Positions 8,132-14,383 of a stretch of 14,383 nucleotides of DNA are shown here, piece after piece (position 1 is the stretch's first letter; each line of letters starts with the position of its first letter). The stretch comes from Deltaproteobacteria bacterium (lineage in GTDB: Bacteria; SAR324; NAC60-12), in contig PBZZ01000089.1 in NCBI GenBank assembly GCA_002730365.1, positions 1 to 14,383 on the forward strand, read 5' to 3'. The notes below the pieces were generated by a model. It did no database searches. It saw only the letters and a program-made list of their open reading frames with translations, and had not been told where the DNA came from. The position numbers were made by a program, and so were the translations under genes.

Positions 8132-8506
8132 TTAGGAGTAGAGTCGGACCTCCCCAGTAGCAAGGGTCCGACCAACTTTGAGCAACGTACACACAGCAAT
8201 GATATGCTGAATAGCCGGTGGTTTGCACAAGAAATTGATTGTCAGGCCAGTGGCCGCTGCTAATGGTACGATCCCAATCTCTCCAAGGATGGCTACGTAA
8301 ATCGCGACGTCAGCTACCTCCATCAGCACCGGACCAGAAACCGTTCCTCCAGGATGCAACTCCGCCTCTCCAATCTCGTGAGCAATCGTAGCTGTCTGAT
8401 TGCCCACCTCCACAATTCGACATTTTGTTTGTGGAAATTCTTTTTCTAGGAATAGGCTGAGTTCTTCCTTGCTCGGCCTGAATCGGTCTGTTTTAGGAGC
8501 GTTCAA
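8132..8506 (-). CDS. PaaI-family hotdog thioesterase, cut short by in-frame TAA
   Basis: This is a hotdog-fold acyl-CoA thioesterase of the PaaI type; the natural acyl substrate is unknown. The 124 residues show the family core HPGGTVSGPVLMEVADVA near residues 51-68, followed by the INFLCKPP strand and KVGRTLATGEVRLYS. The HPGG-SGP helix region is intact. The reading frame then hits TAA (8132-8134) where relatives usually have Glu, one base change away (GAA to TAA). The missing last strand is encoded just beyond (see 8066-8131), which would give about 146 residues, the normal family length. The start is a TTG at 8504-8506 after AAGGA with short spacing; no in-frame ATG lies near. It is the last gene of the minus-strand operon, 11 bases after the lipoprotein stop. 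Whether the shortened protein folds is uncertain. Confidence 0.78.
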   Translation of the reverse strand: MNAPKTDRFRPSKEELSLFLEKEFPQTKCRIVEVGNQTATIAHEIGEAELHPGGTVSGPVLMEVADVAIYVAILGEIGIVPLAAATGLTINFLCKPPAIQHIIAVCTLLKVGRTLATGEVRLYS

Positions 8507-8517
8507 CGATCCTTCAC

Positions 8518-8937
8518 TCAGAACAACTCTTTGACCTTCTCAACCCCTTCATCCAGCAGTTCTTCTCCTTCACCCAACAACTCCTTCCCTTTGTCCACAC
8601 CTTCGTCCAACATTTCCTGGCTTTTCTGAATCAATTTGTCAGTAGTGGTGGGTTCTCTGCTGCTATTGCAGGCAATCATCATTGAACGCTCTGAGGAGCC
8701 AACGTTTTGCTGGTTGGCATTCTTCGAAACAATCTCATACCCACCAGCCCCACAAAGGCTGCCAGCTTTAGCCTCACAGTCTCCCCAACTCAGCATACTG
8801 CCACCACAGGTCACCACGTAGCCTTCGCTGCCGTCTGGCAAGAACGTTTTGCTCGAACTCACACAGGAAGCACATAGCAAAACTAGAGGAATTGAAGCAA
8901 GTCGGTAGACTTTATGAAACAGAGTATTTCGAATCAT
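8518..8937 (-). CDS. Small lipoprotein with three-Cys domain and helical repeat tail
   Basis: Not assigned to a named gene. The 139-residue product starts with a lipoprotein signal: Arg/Lys-containing n-region, hydrophobic IPLVLL, and CAS before Cys25, the likely lipidated residue (a Cys at -3 is unusual). A compact domain follows (about residues 40-75) with YVVTCGG, SWGDCEAKAGSLCG and GYEIVS. This Cys-Trp-Cys-Cys pattern recurs in small proteobacterial lipoproteins of unknown role. The C-terminal 35 residues are acidic-basic amphipathic repeats (EMLDEGVDKGK, ELLGEGE, ELLDEGVEKVK). The ATG at 8935-8937 is preferred over an upstream in-frame start at 9003, because it puts the signal peptide at the N-terminus and avoids overlap with the peptidase gene, whose stop lies ten bases before it. 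It should be membrane-anchored on the periplasmic side. Confidence 0.72.
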   Translation of the reverse strand: MIRNTLFHKVYRLASIPLVLLCASCVSSSKTFLPDGSEGYVVTCGGSMLSWGDCEAKAGSLCGAGGYEIVSKNANQQNVGSSERSMMIACNSSREPTTTDKLIQKSQEMLDEGVDKGKELLGEGEELLDEGVEKVKELF

Positions 8938-8947
8938 AAATACTATC

Positions 8948-11900
8948 TCAATTTGGTCGGCAGAACTCTGGACATGGCAGACGCTCAGCCATATCGCTTG
9001 CATCCCTCACAACTCCTTCTTCTGGCATTAGACTGCTCATTCCTGCACCAACCATCTGAAGTACCAACTGCCGTTGTTGTGTTGGTTCCAACATCTGACG
9101 TCCTCGTTGCAGAAAGTCCTGATGCTCCAAGGACGCCAGGGACCGAAGTTTGTCACTCTTGAAATCAAAATCTCCATCTTCTTCGAAAAGAATCCGGAAC
9201 AAACGACCGGTAGCCTCATCGATTTCATCAGGACGCTCCAAACTAGCTCGCAAGACAGAGCGGCGGATTGTTTTAAATTCCTGCTGACTGAGATTCTGGA
9301 GATCTTCGTAGAGTTTTGGCAGAAAGCTTCGTACGCGCTCCGAGAGGTCGTCCGGAGCAAAATCACCAGACTGGATCAAGAAAAACAGACTCAGAGTTTC
9401 TTCGGTCAACGTCGAGCCAGAACTCACGATGTAGCCTGTTTGTTGCCGTGTCCGCAACTCATTGTAGAATTGTGGCTGAATCCACTGGGAAAGTACCTGG
9501 AGAGTTGCCCAGTTTTCCGGAGTATCATCGCCTTGCTGTAACTCTAGCACTAGCGCTGAATTGTTGACCGTCACATCTTGTTGGAAGGTGAGGGTCGTAC
9601 CGGCAGGAATCTGACGGACCTGTTCGTGAAATCGCTCCTCTGGCGGTAGGGCTTGCTTACTCAAGTCGCTAACAATACGTTCCATGATCGGCTGCACTTT
9701 ATCAGCCTCAAGATTGCCATAGACGACGGCTTCTACGTAGGCCTTGGCAAAGAGTTGTCGTGCATGGGTAGTCAGTTCTTTCAGTGTAACATCCGGAACA
9801 ATCTTCTCATATTGACGGATCGAATGCCGGAAACCTTCTAGCAACAGTCCTCGCTCATAGAAAGCCTGCTGATATGGTTCCTGAAGTGTGAAGTTACGAT
9901 AGCTTCTCAGCTTTGCATCCTGCAGAGTGGCAAAAGTTTTTTGGTCGATCTGAATTTTCTGCAATTGGGCCGCAACCTTCTCCACCAACTCCAATAACCG
10001 ATCTGAGTAACCATCAAAGTTGATCTGCACACCTTCTTTGTCGTTACGCAGGTTGAAGTCAAGACCAGCCAAACTAACTGAATACTTGAACTCGTTGAGC
10101 CCTTCTTCAATCGCAGCAACGTAGAGTTGAGTCAACACCGCATGACGAGGGGTAGCATACACCTCTGGAGTCAGAATACGTAGCATGACTCTACCCTTCG
10201 GTTGCTCAAAACGGAAATCTGGCTGGAACCAAACCCGTCCCTTAGGCAGATCCACCAATCGCTGTGGCTCTTCCACAGCATGACGCATGATTATGGTTCG
10301 TGAAGCCTTCTGTTGCCCCTGTGGCAATTGCAGGGCTGCAGCCAGTTCCGACCAGGATTGCCAACGACGACTGGATTCTTGACTGAGTAAGGACATCACA
10401 CCTTCTGGCAAATTTTCCTCAGCCAAACCAGCAGTTGATTCGTAGTTGAAGGTGAAGGGAGCTGCAGGTTCTCTCAAGGCGATGTCCTGTGGAATAAAGT
10501 CGTTAGGCACCGGAAGCGAAAGATTTGGATGTCGTCTGGCCGTCTTCCATGCCTGTACCCAGCGGGCACGATCCTGACGATAGGAGTACTCGGTGCCGTA
10601 GTACCTCTCCGTACTGTCAACAGTGACACCCTGATCCACAAGAATTGCCAGCATATTATTTGGGGTCAGGCGATAAAGCATGCTATCAAACAAGTCTTTG
10701 CGGAATTCAGTCAGCAAGAACGGTGAGCGTTCAACTTCCCTCAGAGGAACAAAGCGCAACAATGCAGAGAGGGTATTGACGAGTCTAGTACCTTCTACGC
10801 GTCCGGAGAATCGATAGTTAATCTCGTTCATCCGCTGCACTTCGTTAAAAATGTAGCGAGGTAGGCTTTCCTCACGCAGTAACCGCAGGTATTGAAACAG
10901 GTGAGTGATTACATCTCGATACCGATCCACTCCTCGTGGAGTTAACTGGACCGTCACCTCGAAAGAGGAATAAGAATTTGTTGACGATCCTGCACCAGCT
11001 GAGAGCCCTGTCGCCAAGTTCTTAGACTTCAACAGGGAAAGCAAACTACCTTTTCCTTCGTGCCCAACTAGAAATCCCAAGAGATTCAGTGGTTGACTCG
11101 AATAATACTGCTGGGTAGAGGGCAATGGGAAGCTGAGCGTTAGTGAACGAATTTCACTGAGTGGTTTCACTTGCAGCAGGCGAAATCTGGGGTTCGGAGC
11201 AAGATATTCTGTAGGGAATGTAATCTCATCAAGATTCCGGTCAACAATCTCGTAGAAACGAGGCACCACCATTTCCTGTAGCTCATCGAGTGACTGCGTA
11301 CCTGAGACAGCCAGAGTCATTCGATTGCTGGAATAGTAGCGACTGTAGAAGTCAATCACATCATCGCGTGTGGTGAATCCAAGGGTTTGCAGATTACCTG
11401 TACTGAATTTCTGCAGGGGATGTCCAAGAACATAGGTCTGCTTGCGGACTTCGAAGAGTCTTCGAAAATCGTTGGGAATATTCTTGGAGTGTTCAGAATC
11501 AACAATGCGCCGCTCTCGTTCCAAATACTGTGTATTGAACAAGGGTGCTGTGAAAAACTGGGCAAATCGATCCAGCGCTCCATCCAGATGCTCTGGGTCA
11601 ATCTCAAAGTGGTAGTTTGTGTGATCTCCAGCTGTGTAAGCGTTCGTGTAGCCACCTCGATTAGAGACAAACTGTTGATATTCCCCAGCCTCTGGATACT
11701 TTTCCGTGCCCAGAAATAGCATGTGTTCAAGGTAGTGCGCCAACCCTTGATGCATTTCCGGATCACTCATCGCACCAACACCCACAGTCAAAGACGCTGC
11801 GGCTTTGCGCACCGTTGGATCTGAAACCAACAGAATCTTCAACCCATTGGGCAACAAAAAGCGCCGATAACTTCGCTGTTCAAAACGTTCATCCATCGAA

Positions 11901-11980
11901 TCCAGAGCACTACCTAAAACTGTACCCACCATCGGCAGCAAGCACACGAACCACATCATTAGGTTCCGGACAGACCGCAT
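8948..11980 (-). CDS. Exported M16 zinc peptidase, pitrilysin/insulysin-like
   Basis: This large clamshell-type M16 metallopeptidase degrades peptides and small unfolded proteins, and here is probably periplasmic. The 1010-residue protein begins with a signal peptide (MRSVRN, then hydrophobic residues to about 24). The N-terminal catalytic lobe carries the inverted zinc motif HYLEH at residues 82-86 with Glu85 as catalytic base. The third ligand is probably Glu163 in DSEHSKN, 77 residues after His86, exactly as in pitrilysin. NRGGYTNAYT and the TNYHFEI strand follow. The second half lacks a zinc motif, as expected for the inactive lobe. Size and four-domain layout match protease III (ptrA) and insulin-degrading enzyme rather than the short bacterial M16B enzymes. 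It is first in a three-gene operon with the lipoprotein and thioesterase. A role in finishing the breakdown of imported peptides is possible but inferred. Confidence 0.9.
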   Translation of the reverse strand: MRSVRNLMMWFVCLLPMVGTVLGSALDSMDERFEQRSYRRFLLPNGLKILLVSDPTVRKAAASLTVGVGAMSDPEMHQGLAHYLEHMLFLGTEKYPEAGEYQQFVSNRGGYTNAYTAGDHTNYHFEIDPEHLDGALDRFAQFFTAPLFNTQYLERERRIVDSEHSKNIPNDFRRLFEVRKQTYVLGHPLQKFSTGNLQTLGFTTRDDVIDFYSRYYSSNRMTLAVSGTQSLDELQEMVVPRFYEIVDRNLDEITFPTEYLAPNPRFRLLQVKPLSEIRSLTLSFPLPSTQQYYSSQPLNLLGFLVGHEGKGSLLSLLKSKNLATGLSAGAGSSTNSYSSFEVTVQLTPRGVDRYRDVITHLFQYLRLLREESLPRYIFNEVQRMNEINYRFSGRVEGTRLVNTLSALLRFVPLREVERSPFLLTEFRKDLFDSMLYRLTPNNMLAILVDQGVTVDSTERYYGTEYSYRQDRARWVQAWKTARRHPNLSLPVPNDFIPQDIALREPAAPFTFNYESTAGLAEENLPEGVMSLLSQESSRRWQSWSELAAALQLPQGQQKASRTIIMRHAVEEPQRLVDLPKGRVWFQPDFRFEQPKGRVMLRILTPEVYATPRHAVLTQLYVAAIEEGLNEFKYSVSLAGLDFNLRNDKEGVQINFDGYSDRLLELVEKVAAQLQKIQIDQKTFATLQDAKLRSYRNFTLQEPYQQAFYERGLLLEGFRHSIRQYEKIVPDVTLKELTTHARQLFAKAYVEAVVYGNLEADKVQPIMERIVSDLSKQALPPEERFHEQVRQIPAGTTLTFQQDVTVNNSALVLELQQGDDTPENWATLQVLSQWIQPQFYNELRTRQQTGYIVSSGSTLTEETLSLFFLIQSGDFAPDDLSERVRSFLPKLYEDLQNLSQQEFKTIRRSVLRASLERPDEIDEATGRLFRILFEEDGDFDFKSDKLRSLASLEHQDFLQRGRQMLEPTQQRQLVLQMVGAGMSSLMPEEGVVRDASDMAERLPCPEFCRPN

Positions 11981-11985
11981 AGAAG

Positions 11986-11990
11986 CCTCC
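11986..11990 (-). promoter_or_regulatory. Ribosome binding site deciding the M16 peptidase start
   Basis: GGAGG on the minus strand lies five bases before the ATG at 11978-11980. It overlaps the region of an in-frame GTG at 11990-11992, so that GTG cannot be the start; the ATG adds a proper signal-peptide n-region. Confidence 0.75.
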
Positions 11991-12072
11991 ACTCGAAAAT
12001 GTTGTCAGAATAATCAATTCAGTCTGCAAGGTTTGCTACCAAGACGCAACCACAAAGCCACGGGGTTTTGTA

Positions 12073-12100
12073 TTGACTCTCAAAGACGCTGCTCTAACCT
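12073..12100 (+). promoter_or_regulatory. Candidate promoter for cyaY
   Basis: TTGACT (12073-12078, five of six consensus bases) is followed after 16 bases by TAACCT (12095-12100, three of six, keeping A2 and T6). It lies 29 bases before the cyaY start in the divergent intergenic region between the peptidase and cyaY. No equally good promoter for the peptidase was found on the opposite strand. Confidence 0.4.
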
Positions 12101-12129
12101 GTTTCATTTGCTCAACTGGGGAGAAAACA

Positions 12130-12450
12130 ATGGACAACAAGGAGTATTCACAACGCGCAGAACACGTCTTCCGGCAAGTCGAACAATTACTGGATCGGCA
12201 CGAAGATCTGCTTGACTACGACCGCACCCCCGACAAGCTACAAATTGCCTTCGAGGAACGTCCTGGAATCATTGTGCTCAACACCCAACGAGCTATTCAT
12301 GAAATCTGGTTGGCGGGCAATGCCCGAGGCTGGCACTTTAAGTACCAAGCAGGCAATGACCGCTGGTTTGCAGAAGCTGAGCAAGAAGAATTCTATGACT
12401 GCTTTGCAAGATTGCTCAGCGATCATCTAGGAAAACCCACCACGTTCTGA
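12130..12450 (+). CDS. cyaY: Frataxin, iron-sulphur cluster assembly modulator CyaY
   Basis: This small cytoplasmic iron-binding protein modulates IscS activity and iron delivery during Fe-S cluster assembly. The 106 residues show the frataxin alpha-beta-alpha plan. A first helix (EYSQRAEHVFRQVEQLL) runs into an acidic ridge with Asp22, Glu25, Asp26, Asp29 and Asp31. Beta strands include GIIVLNTQRAIHEIWLA (aligned in my memory with the E. coli IIINRQEPLHQVWLA segment), then the GWHFKY strand, and a last helix near EEFYDCFARLL. The length matches E. coli CyaY. The ATG at 12130 follows GGGGAG with seven bases of spacing; a longer in-frame start at 12073 would place coding over the promoter and adds unrelated residues. 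It is followed nine bases later by the unknown gene at 12460, probably in one transcript. Confidence 0.9.
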   Translation: MDNKEYSQRAEHVFRQVEQLLDRHEDLLDYDRTPDKLQIAFEERPGIIVLNTQRAIHEIWLAGNARGWHFKYQAGNDRWFAEAEQEEFYDCFARLLSDHLGKPTTF

Positions 12451-12459
12451 AATACCCCT

Positions 12460-13164
12460 ATGAGCACCGAACGTAAGTCCCTGACAGACTCACAACGTCA
12501 AGAATTCAGTATTTTGTTACTGCTCCACCACATTGCCAGTTCGCAAGACAAGATTCATTTTTCCTTTCTAGATCAGAATCACAAAACGATCGAATCTAAT
12601 CTCAAGGAGTTGGAACAGCAGGACCTTGTTCAGCTTGATGTTGAGCAGTACTACCAACTCAGTGAAAAAGGTCAGCAAAGCTATGACCGATTGGTTCAGC
12701 AACAAGTCTCTTATCAGGCTCACTTTGAAATCTACGCCTTTGTCGACTTAGGGTTAGGAACTTTTGCTGATCCAGAGACAGATCTGCTTGAGGACGAGCG
12801 CTGGGCTGACTTACGTGTAGCAGTGGCGGAACAAAAGGGGATTGATCCATATCGTGTTGTCTTCTTGGCGATGCTCAGCGATGAGAGTTTCTTTGCAAGT
12901 CCAGATTGGTACTTCGATCTAGCAATGGGAACGCTCTTCGATGAGTTGGAGTCCATCACCAAAGAGCAGATGCGCATTGATGAATTAGGCTATGAAGATG
13001 AGGACGGGAATGAGGTGATGGGAGAAGAAGTGATTGCTGATGTGATTGAGCAGGGAAGCCAGCTTTCGCAGAAACGGAGGGATCGTCAGGCATTCAATCA
13101 GGATGTTCCAAACGAAGAGATCATCACCACCACAGTCTATCAAGATGGTGGCTGGCGCTGGTGA
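12460..13164 (+). CDS. Unrecognised acidic protein with possible winged-helix N-terminus
   Basis: I do not recognise this 234-residue protein. Residues about 8-80 look like a winged-helix domain: a helix (QEFSILLLLHHIASS), a second helix with KTIESNLKELEQQDLVQLD, then a strand-like YQLSEKGQQSYDRL, resembling the end of MarR- or PadR-type folds. The middle (about 90-170) is acidic with aromatic clusters (FEIYAFVDLGLGTFADPETD, SDESFFASPDWYFDLAMG). The end is strongly acidic (YEDEDGNEVMGEE), then a basic patch (SQKRRDR) and a Trp-rich terminus (GGWRW). No signal peptide or membrane helix is present, so it should be cytoplasmic. There is no visible Shine-Dalgarno site before the ATG; translation is probably coupled to cyaY, nine bases upstream. 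A link to iron-sulphur metabolism is suggested by position only. Confidence 0.7.
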   Translation: MSTERKSLTDSQRQEFSILLLLHHIASSQDKIHFSFLDQNHKTIESNLKELEQQDLVQLDVEQYYQLSEKGQQSYDRLVQQQVSYQAHFEIYAFVDLGLGTFADPETDLLEDERWADLRVAVAEQKGIDPYRVVFLAMLSDESFFASPDWYFDLAMGTLFDELESITKEQMRIDELGYEDEDGNEVMGEEVIADVIEQGSQLSQKRRDRQAFNQDVPNEEIITTTVYQDGGWRW

Positions 13165-13181
13165 AAAAGAATGGGGTCAAT

Positions 13182-13628
13182 TCAGTTGCGAAGACCACGG
13201 GTGGAAGCCAATTCTTCCATCTCCATCAGTTTTTCCTCGAAGTCTAAAAGTGCTTCTTCGATTTGATCGGAATACTGCCGCAAATTTTGAAGTTGGCTAA
13301 TCAGCAGTTCCATCGCTTCTTTTTGCAGTGGCGCAATGGTTGGTTCACGGAATCCTTTGTTCATCAATTTATCGCACTCTTCCGTAATGCGCAGCAGCTC
13401 GCCTTTGATTGTCAACAGTTCGAAGATGCCCGTGTCTTGGGGAGGAGGGGCTACTACCTCCGTCTCCTCTTTGCCGAGGATGCGTTCCTCAGTTTGCATG
13501 TACTGAGAAATCTGATCCAGTAGCGTCTCGTACTTATTGACCAACTGCTCGCACTGGTGCTTGTAATCAATAATGTCTTCTGGCAGTTCCTGAGAACGAC
13601 GTTGCCACTTACGTAGAAGCTGGAACAT
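13182..13628 (-). CDS. Small coiled-coil protein of unknown function
   Basis: Not recognised. The 148 residues are almost all helical and charged: a basic N-terminus (LLRKWQRRSQELPED), a first heptad-rich helix to about residue 50, a Pro-rich hinge (VVAPPPQDTG, near 60-70), and a second long helical part ending in EEALLDFEEKLMEMEELAS. No signal peptide or membrane segment is seen. This two-helix hairpin layout is seen in chaperone-like or cell-division and flagellar accessory proteins, but nothing allows a choice. It converges with the gene ending at 13164 (17 bases apart) and is divergent from yicC. The ATG at 13626-13628 lacks a clear ribosome site. Heptad bias in this frame, absent from the opposite-strand frame, supports it as real coding. 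Confidence 0.6.
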   Translation of the reverse strand: MFQLLRKWQRRSQELPEDIIDYKHQCEQLVNKYETLLDQISQYMQTEERILGKEETEVVAPPPQDTGIFELLTIKGELLRITEECDKLMNKGFREPTIAPLQKEAMELLISQLQNLRQYSDQIEEALLDFEEKLMEMEELASTRGLRN

Positions 13629-13760
13629 GGCTTTTGTCAGGATGATAAATTGGCAAACATGGCTGTCATTAAGAGCTTGCTAGATTCCTGAAAGAAAGTA
13701 AAGGCTACCAATTGTCCGTATCGCTTGTTTTGTTTTTCTTGTCACAATTTGCACAAATCC

Positions 13761-13766
13761 AGGAGG
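13761..13766 (+). promoter_or_regulatory. Strong ribosome binding site of yicC
   Basis: A full AGGAGG lies five bases before the yicC ATG at 13772, confirming that start. Confidence 0.75.
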
Positions 13767-13771
13767 AATAG

Positions 13772-14311
13772 ATGGCCGTTTCGATGACAGGCTATGGCAC
13801 CGCGCAATGCGAACAGGACGGCTGGCTCTGCCAAGTTGAAATCCGATCTGTCAATCAGCGGTTCTTGGATGTTCGACTACGGCTACCCAATGGATTGCTG
13901 ACATTGGAGGCATCTGTCAAGGAGAAAGTGAAAAAGGTATGCCAACGAGGCAAGGTCGATGGCACCATACGTCTGGAATCTATGACTCAGAATGCCCAGG
14001 GATTTCCACACTGGCAGGAACCAGCTGTGCGACACTACGCCAGCTTACTTTCCCAATTTGAGGAATTGACTGGGCGTGAGGTTCAGATTTCAATGAAAGA
14101 CCTACTCAGTCAGCGAGACTTACTTGGCGAATTGGTTGATCTGGAAATCCCTCCCGAACTAGGAGAAAAGTTAATCTGGGAAAGCCTTGAGCTTGCTTTA
14201 CAAGCCCTCAAATCGATGAAAGAGCGGGAAGGCCAGGCCATGCTGAAAGATATACAGTCACGACTTCAGTGCTGCGCGCCGTGCTTGACAAGGCGGCTGG
14301 GCACACCGTGA
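13772..14311 (+). CDS. yicC: YicC/YloC-type endoribonuclease, 3' part lost at a junction
   Basis: The YicC/YloC family comprises endoribonucleases acting in RNA decay. The N-terminal hallmark MTGYGTAQ, then VEIRSVNQRFLDVRLRLP and the RGKVDGTIRLES region (about residues 5-70), are fully typical, as is KSMKEREGQAMLKDIQSRL near 150-165. Family members run to about 290 residues, with a helical part rich in Glu and Arg and a conserved catalytic C-terminus. Here the match stops at about residue 166 (near base 14268). The last residues (CCAPCLTRRLGTP) are unrelated, ending at a stop at 14309-14311 within GC-rich DNA. The gene is therefore truncated by insertion, rearrangement or a chimeric assembly end. 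It has a strong ribosome site and is divergent from the coiled-coil gene. Confidence 0.85.
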   Translation: MAVSMTGYGTAQCEQDGWLCQVEIRSVNQRFLDVRLRLPNGLLTLEASVKEKVKKVCQRGKVDGTIRLESMTQNAQGFPHWQEPAVRHYASLLSQFEELTGREVQISMKDLLSQRDLLGELVDLEIPPELGEKLIWESLELALQALKSMKEREGQAMLKDIQSRLQCCAPCLTRRLGTP

Positions 14312-14383
14312 CTCGCGAAAGCGGCCACGAACGGCGCCACGTCACAGTTGACGGGGAAGAGCGGAAGCACCACTCGCCGCAGC
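14269..14383 (+). other. GC-rich segment of foreign composition at the right edge
   Basis: From about 14269 the sequence turns to roughly 69% GC (78 of the last 113 bases, counted by hand), clearly richer than the yicC DNA before it. A plus-strand frame open to the window end begins at a GTG (14269-14271) and reads VLRAVLDKAAGHTVTRESGH with further charged residues. It resembles real high-GC coding DNA, but I do not recognise it. No inverted-repeat end of an insertion sequence is visible at the junction. Chimeric assembly or an inserted element are both possible. Confidence 0.55.

Noticed and set aside
7791..8228. 145-codon minus-strand frame at the ltaE end
   Set aside because: A shadow frame: it overlaps both ltaE and the thioesterase, and its translation is low in family-like character.
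144..8506. Reassigned stop codon explaining the interrupted genes
   Set aside because: TAA, TAG and TGA all interrupt coding traces and all three also end intact genes in the window, so no single reassignment fits.
8938..9003. Longer start for the lipoprotein
   Set aside because: It would bury the lipoprotein signal 22 residues inside the protein and overlap the peptidase gene.
12073..12129. Longer start for cyaY
   Set aside because: It adds residues absent from frataxins, covers the candidate promoter, and leaves the good ribosome site before 12130 unexplained.

Overview
The window looks like an ordinary chromosomal segment of a Gram-negative bacterium, probably a proteobacterium. The evidence is a frataxin (CyaY), a YicC-type endoribonuclease, a two-lobed pitrilysin-like M16 peptidase with an export signal, a lipoprotein signal peptide, and a periplasmic-type oligopeptide ABC importer. 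Coding regions are of moderate GC. I cannot name the lineage from sequence alone; a marine, SAR324-like or gamma-proteobacterial origin is only a guess. No tRNA, rRNA, CRISPR array, integrase or insertion sequence was seen.

Layout: bases 1-143 are very AT-rich and hold a 26-bp near-perfect palindrome. Bases 144-905 (minus strand) read as a decayed gene with four in-frame stops. Bases 909-1435 hold no convincing gene and form the upstream region of a five-gene plus-strand operon, oppA-oppB-oppC-oppD-oppF (1436-6945): a complete importer with binding protein, two permeases and two ATPases. A threonine aldolase gene (7022-8053) follows on the same strand. A minus-strand operon comes next, read from 11980 down: M16 zinc peptidase, small lipoprotein, and a PaaI-type hotdog thioesterase whose reading frame is cut by a TAA just before the last beta strand. 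Divergent from the peptidase are cyaY and an unrecognised acidic protein with a possible winged-helix N-terminus (12130-13164). A small coiled-coil protein on the minus strand (13182-13628) is divergent from yicC (13772 onward). The yicC frame is abruptly lost near 14268, where composition jumps to about 69% GC up to the window end.

Functional picture: the plus-strand half is amino-nitrogen acquisition and metabolism (peptide uptake, then threonine/glycine interconversion). The minus-strand operon is an envelope or periplasmic peptidase module with a cytoplasmic thioesterase as its last gene. The right end is housekeeping (iron-sulphur assembly, RNA decay). I see no clear new multi-gene system. 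The points most worth checking are the interrupted thioesterase, the decayed gene at the left edge, the compositional junction inside yicC, and the unknown protein linked to cyaY.
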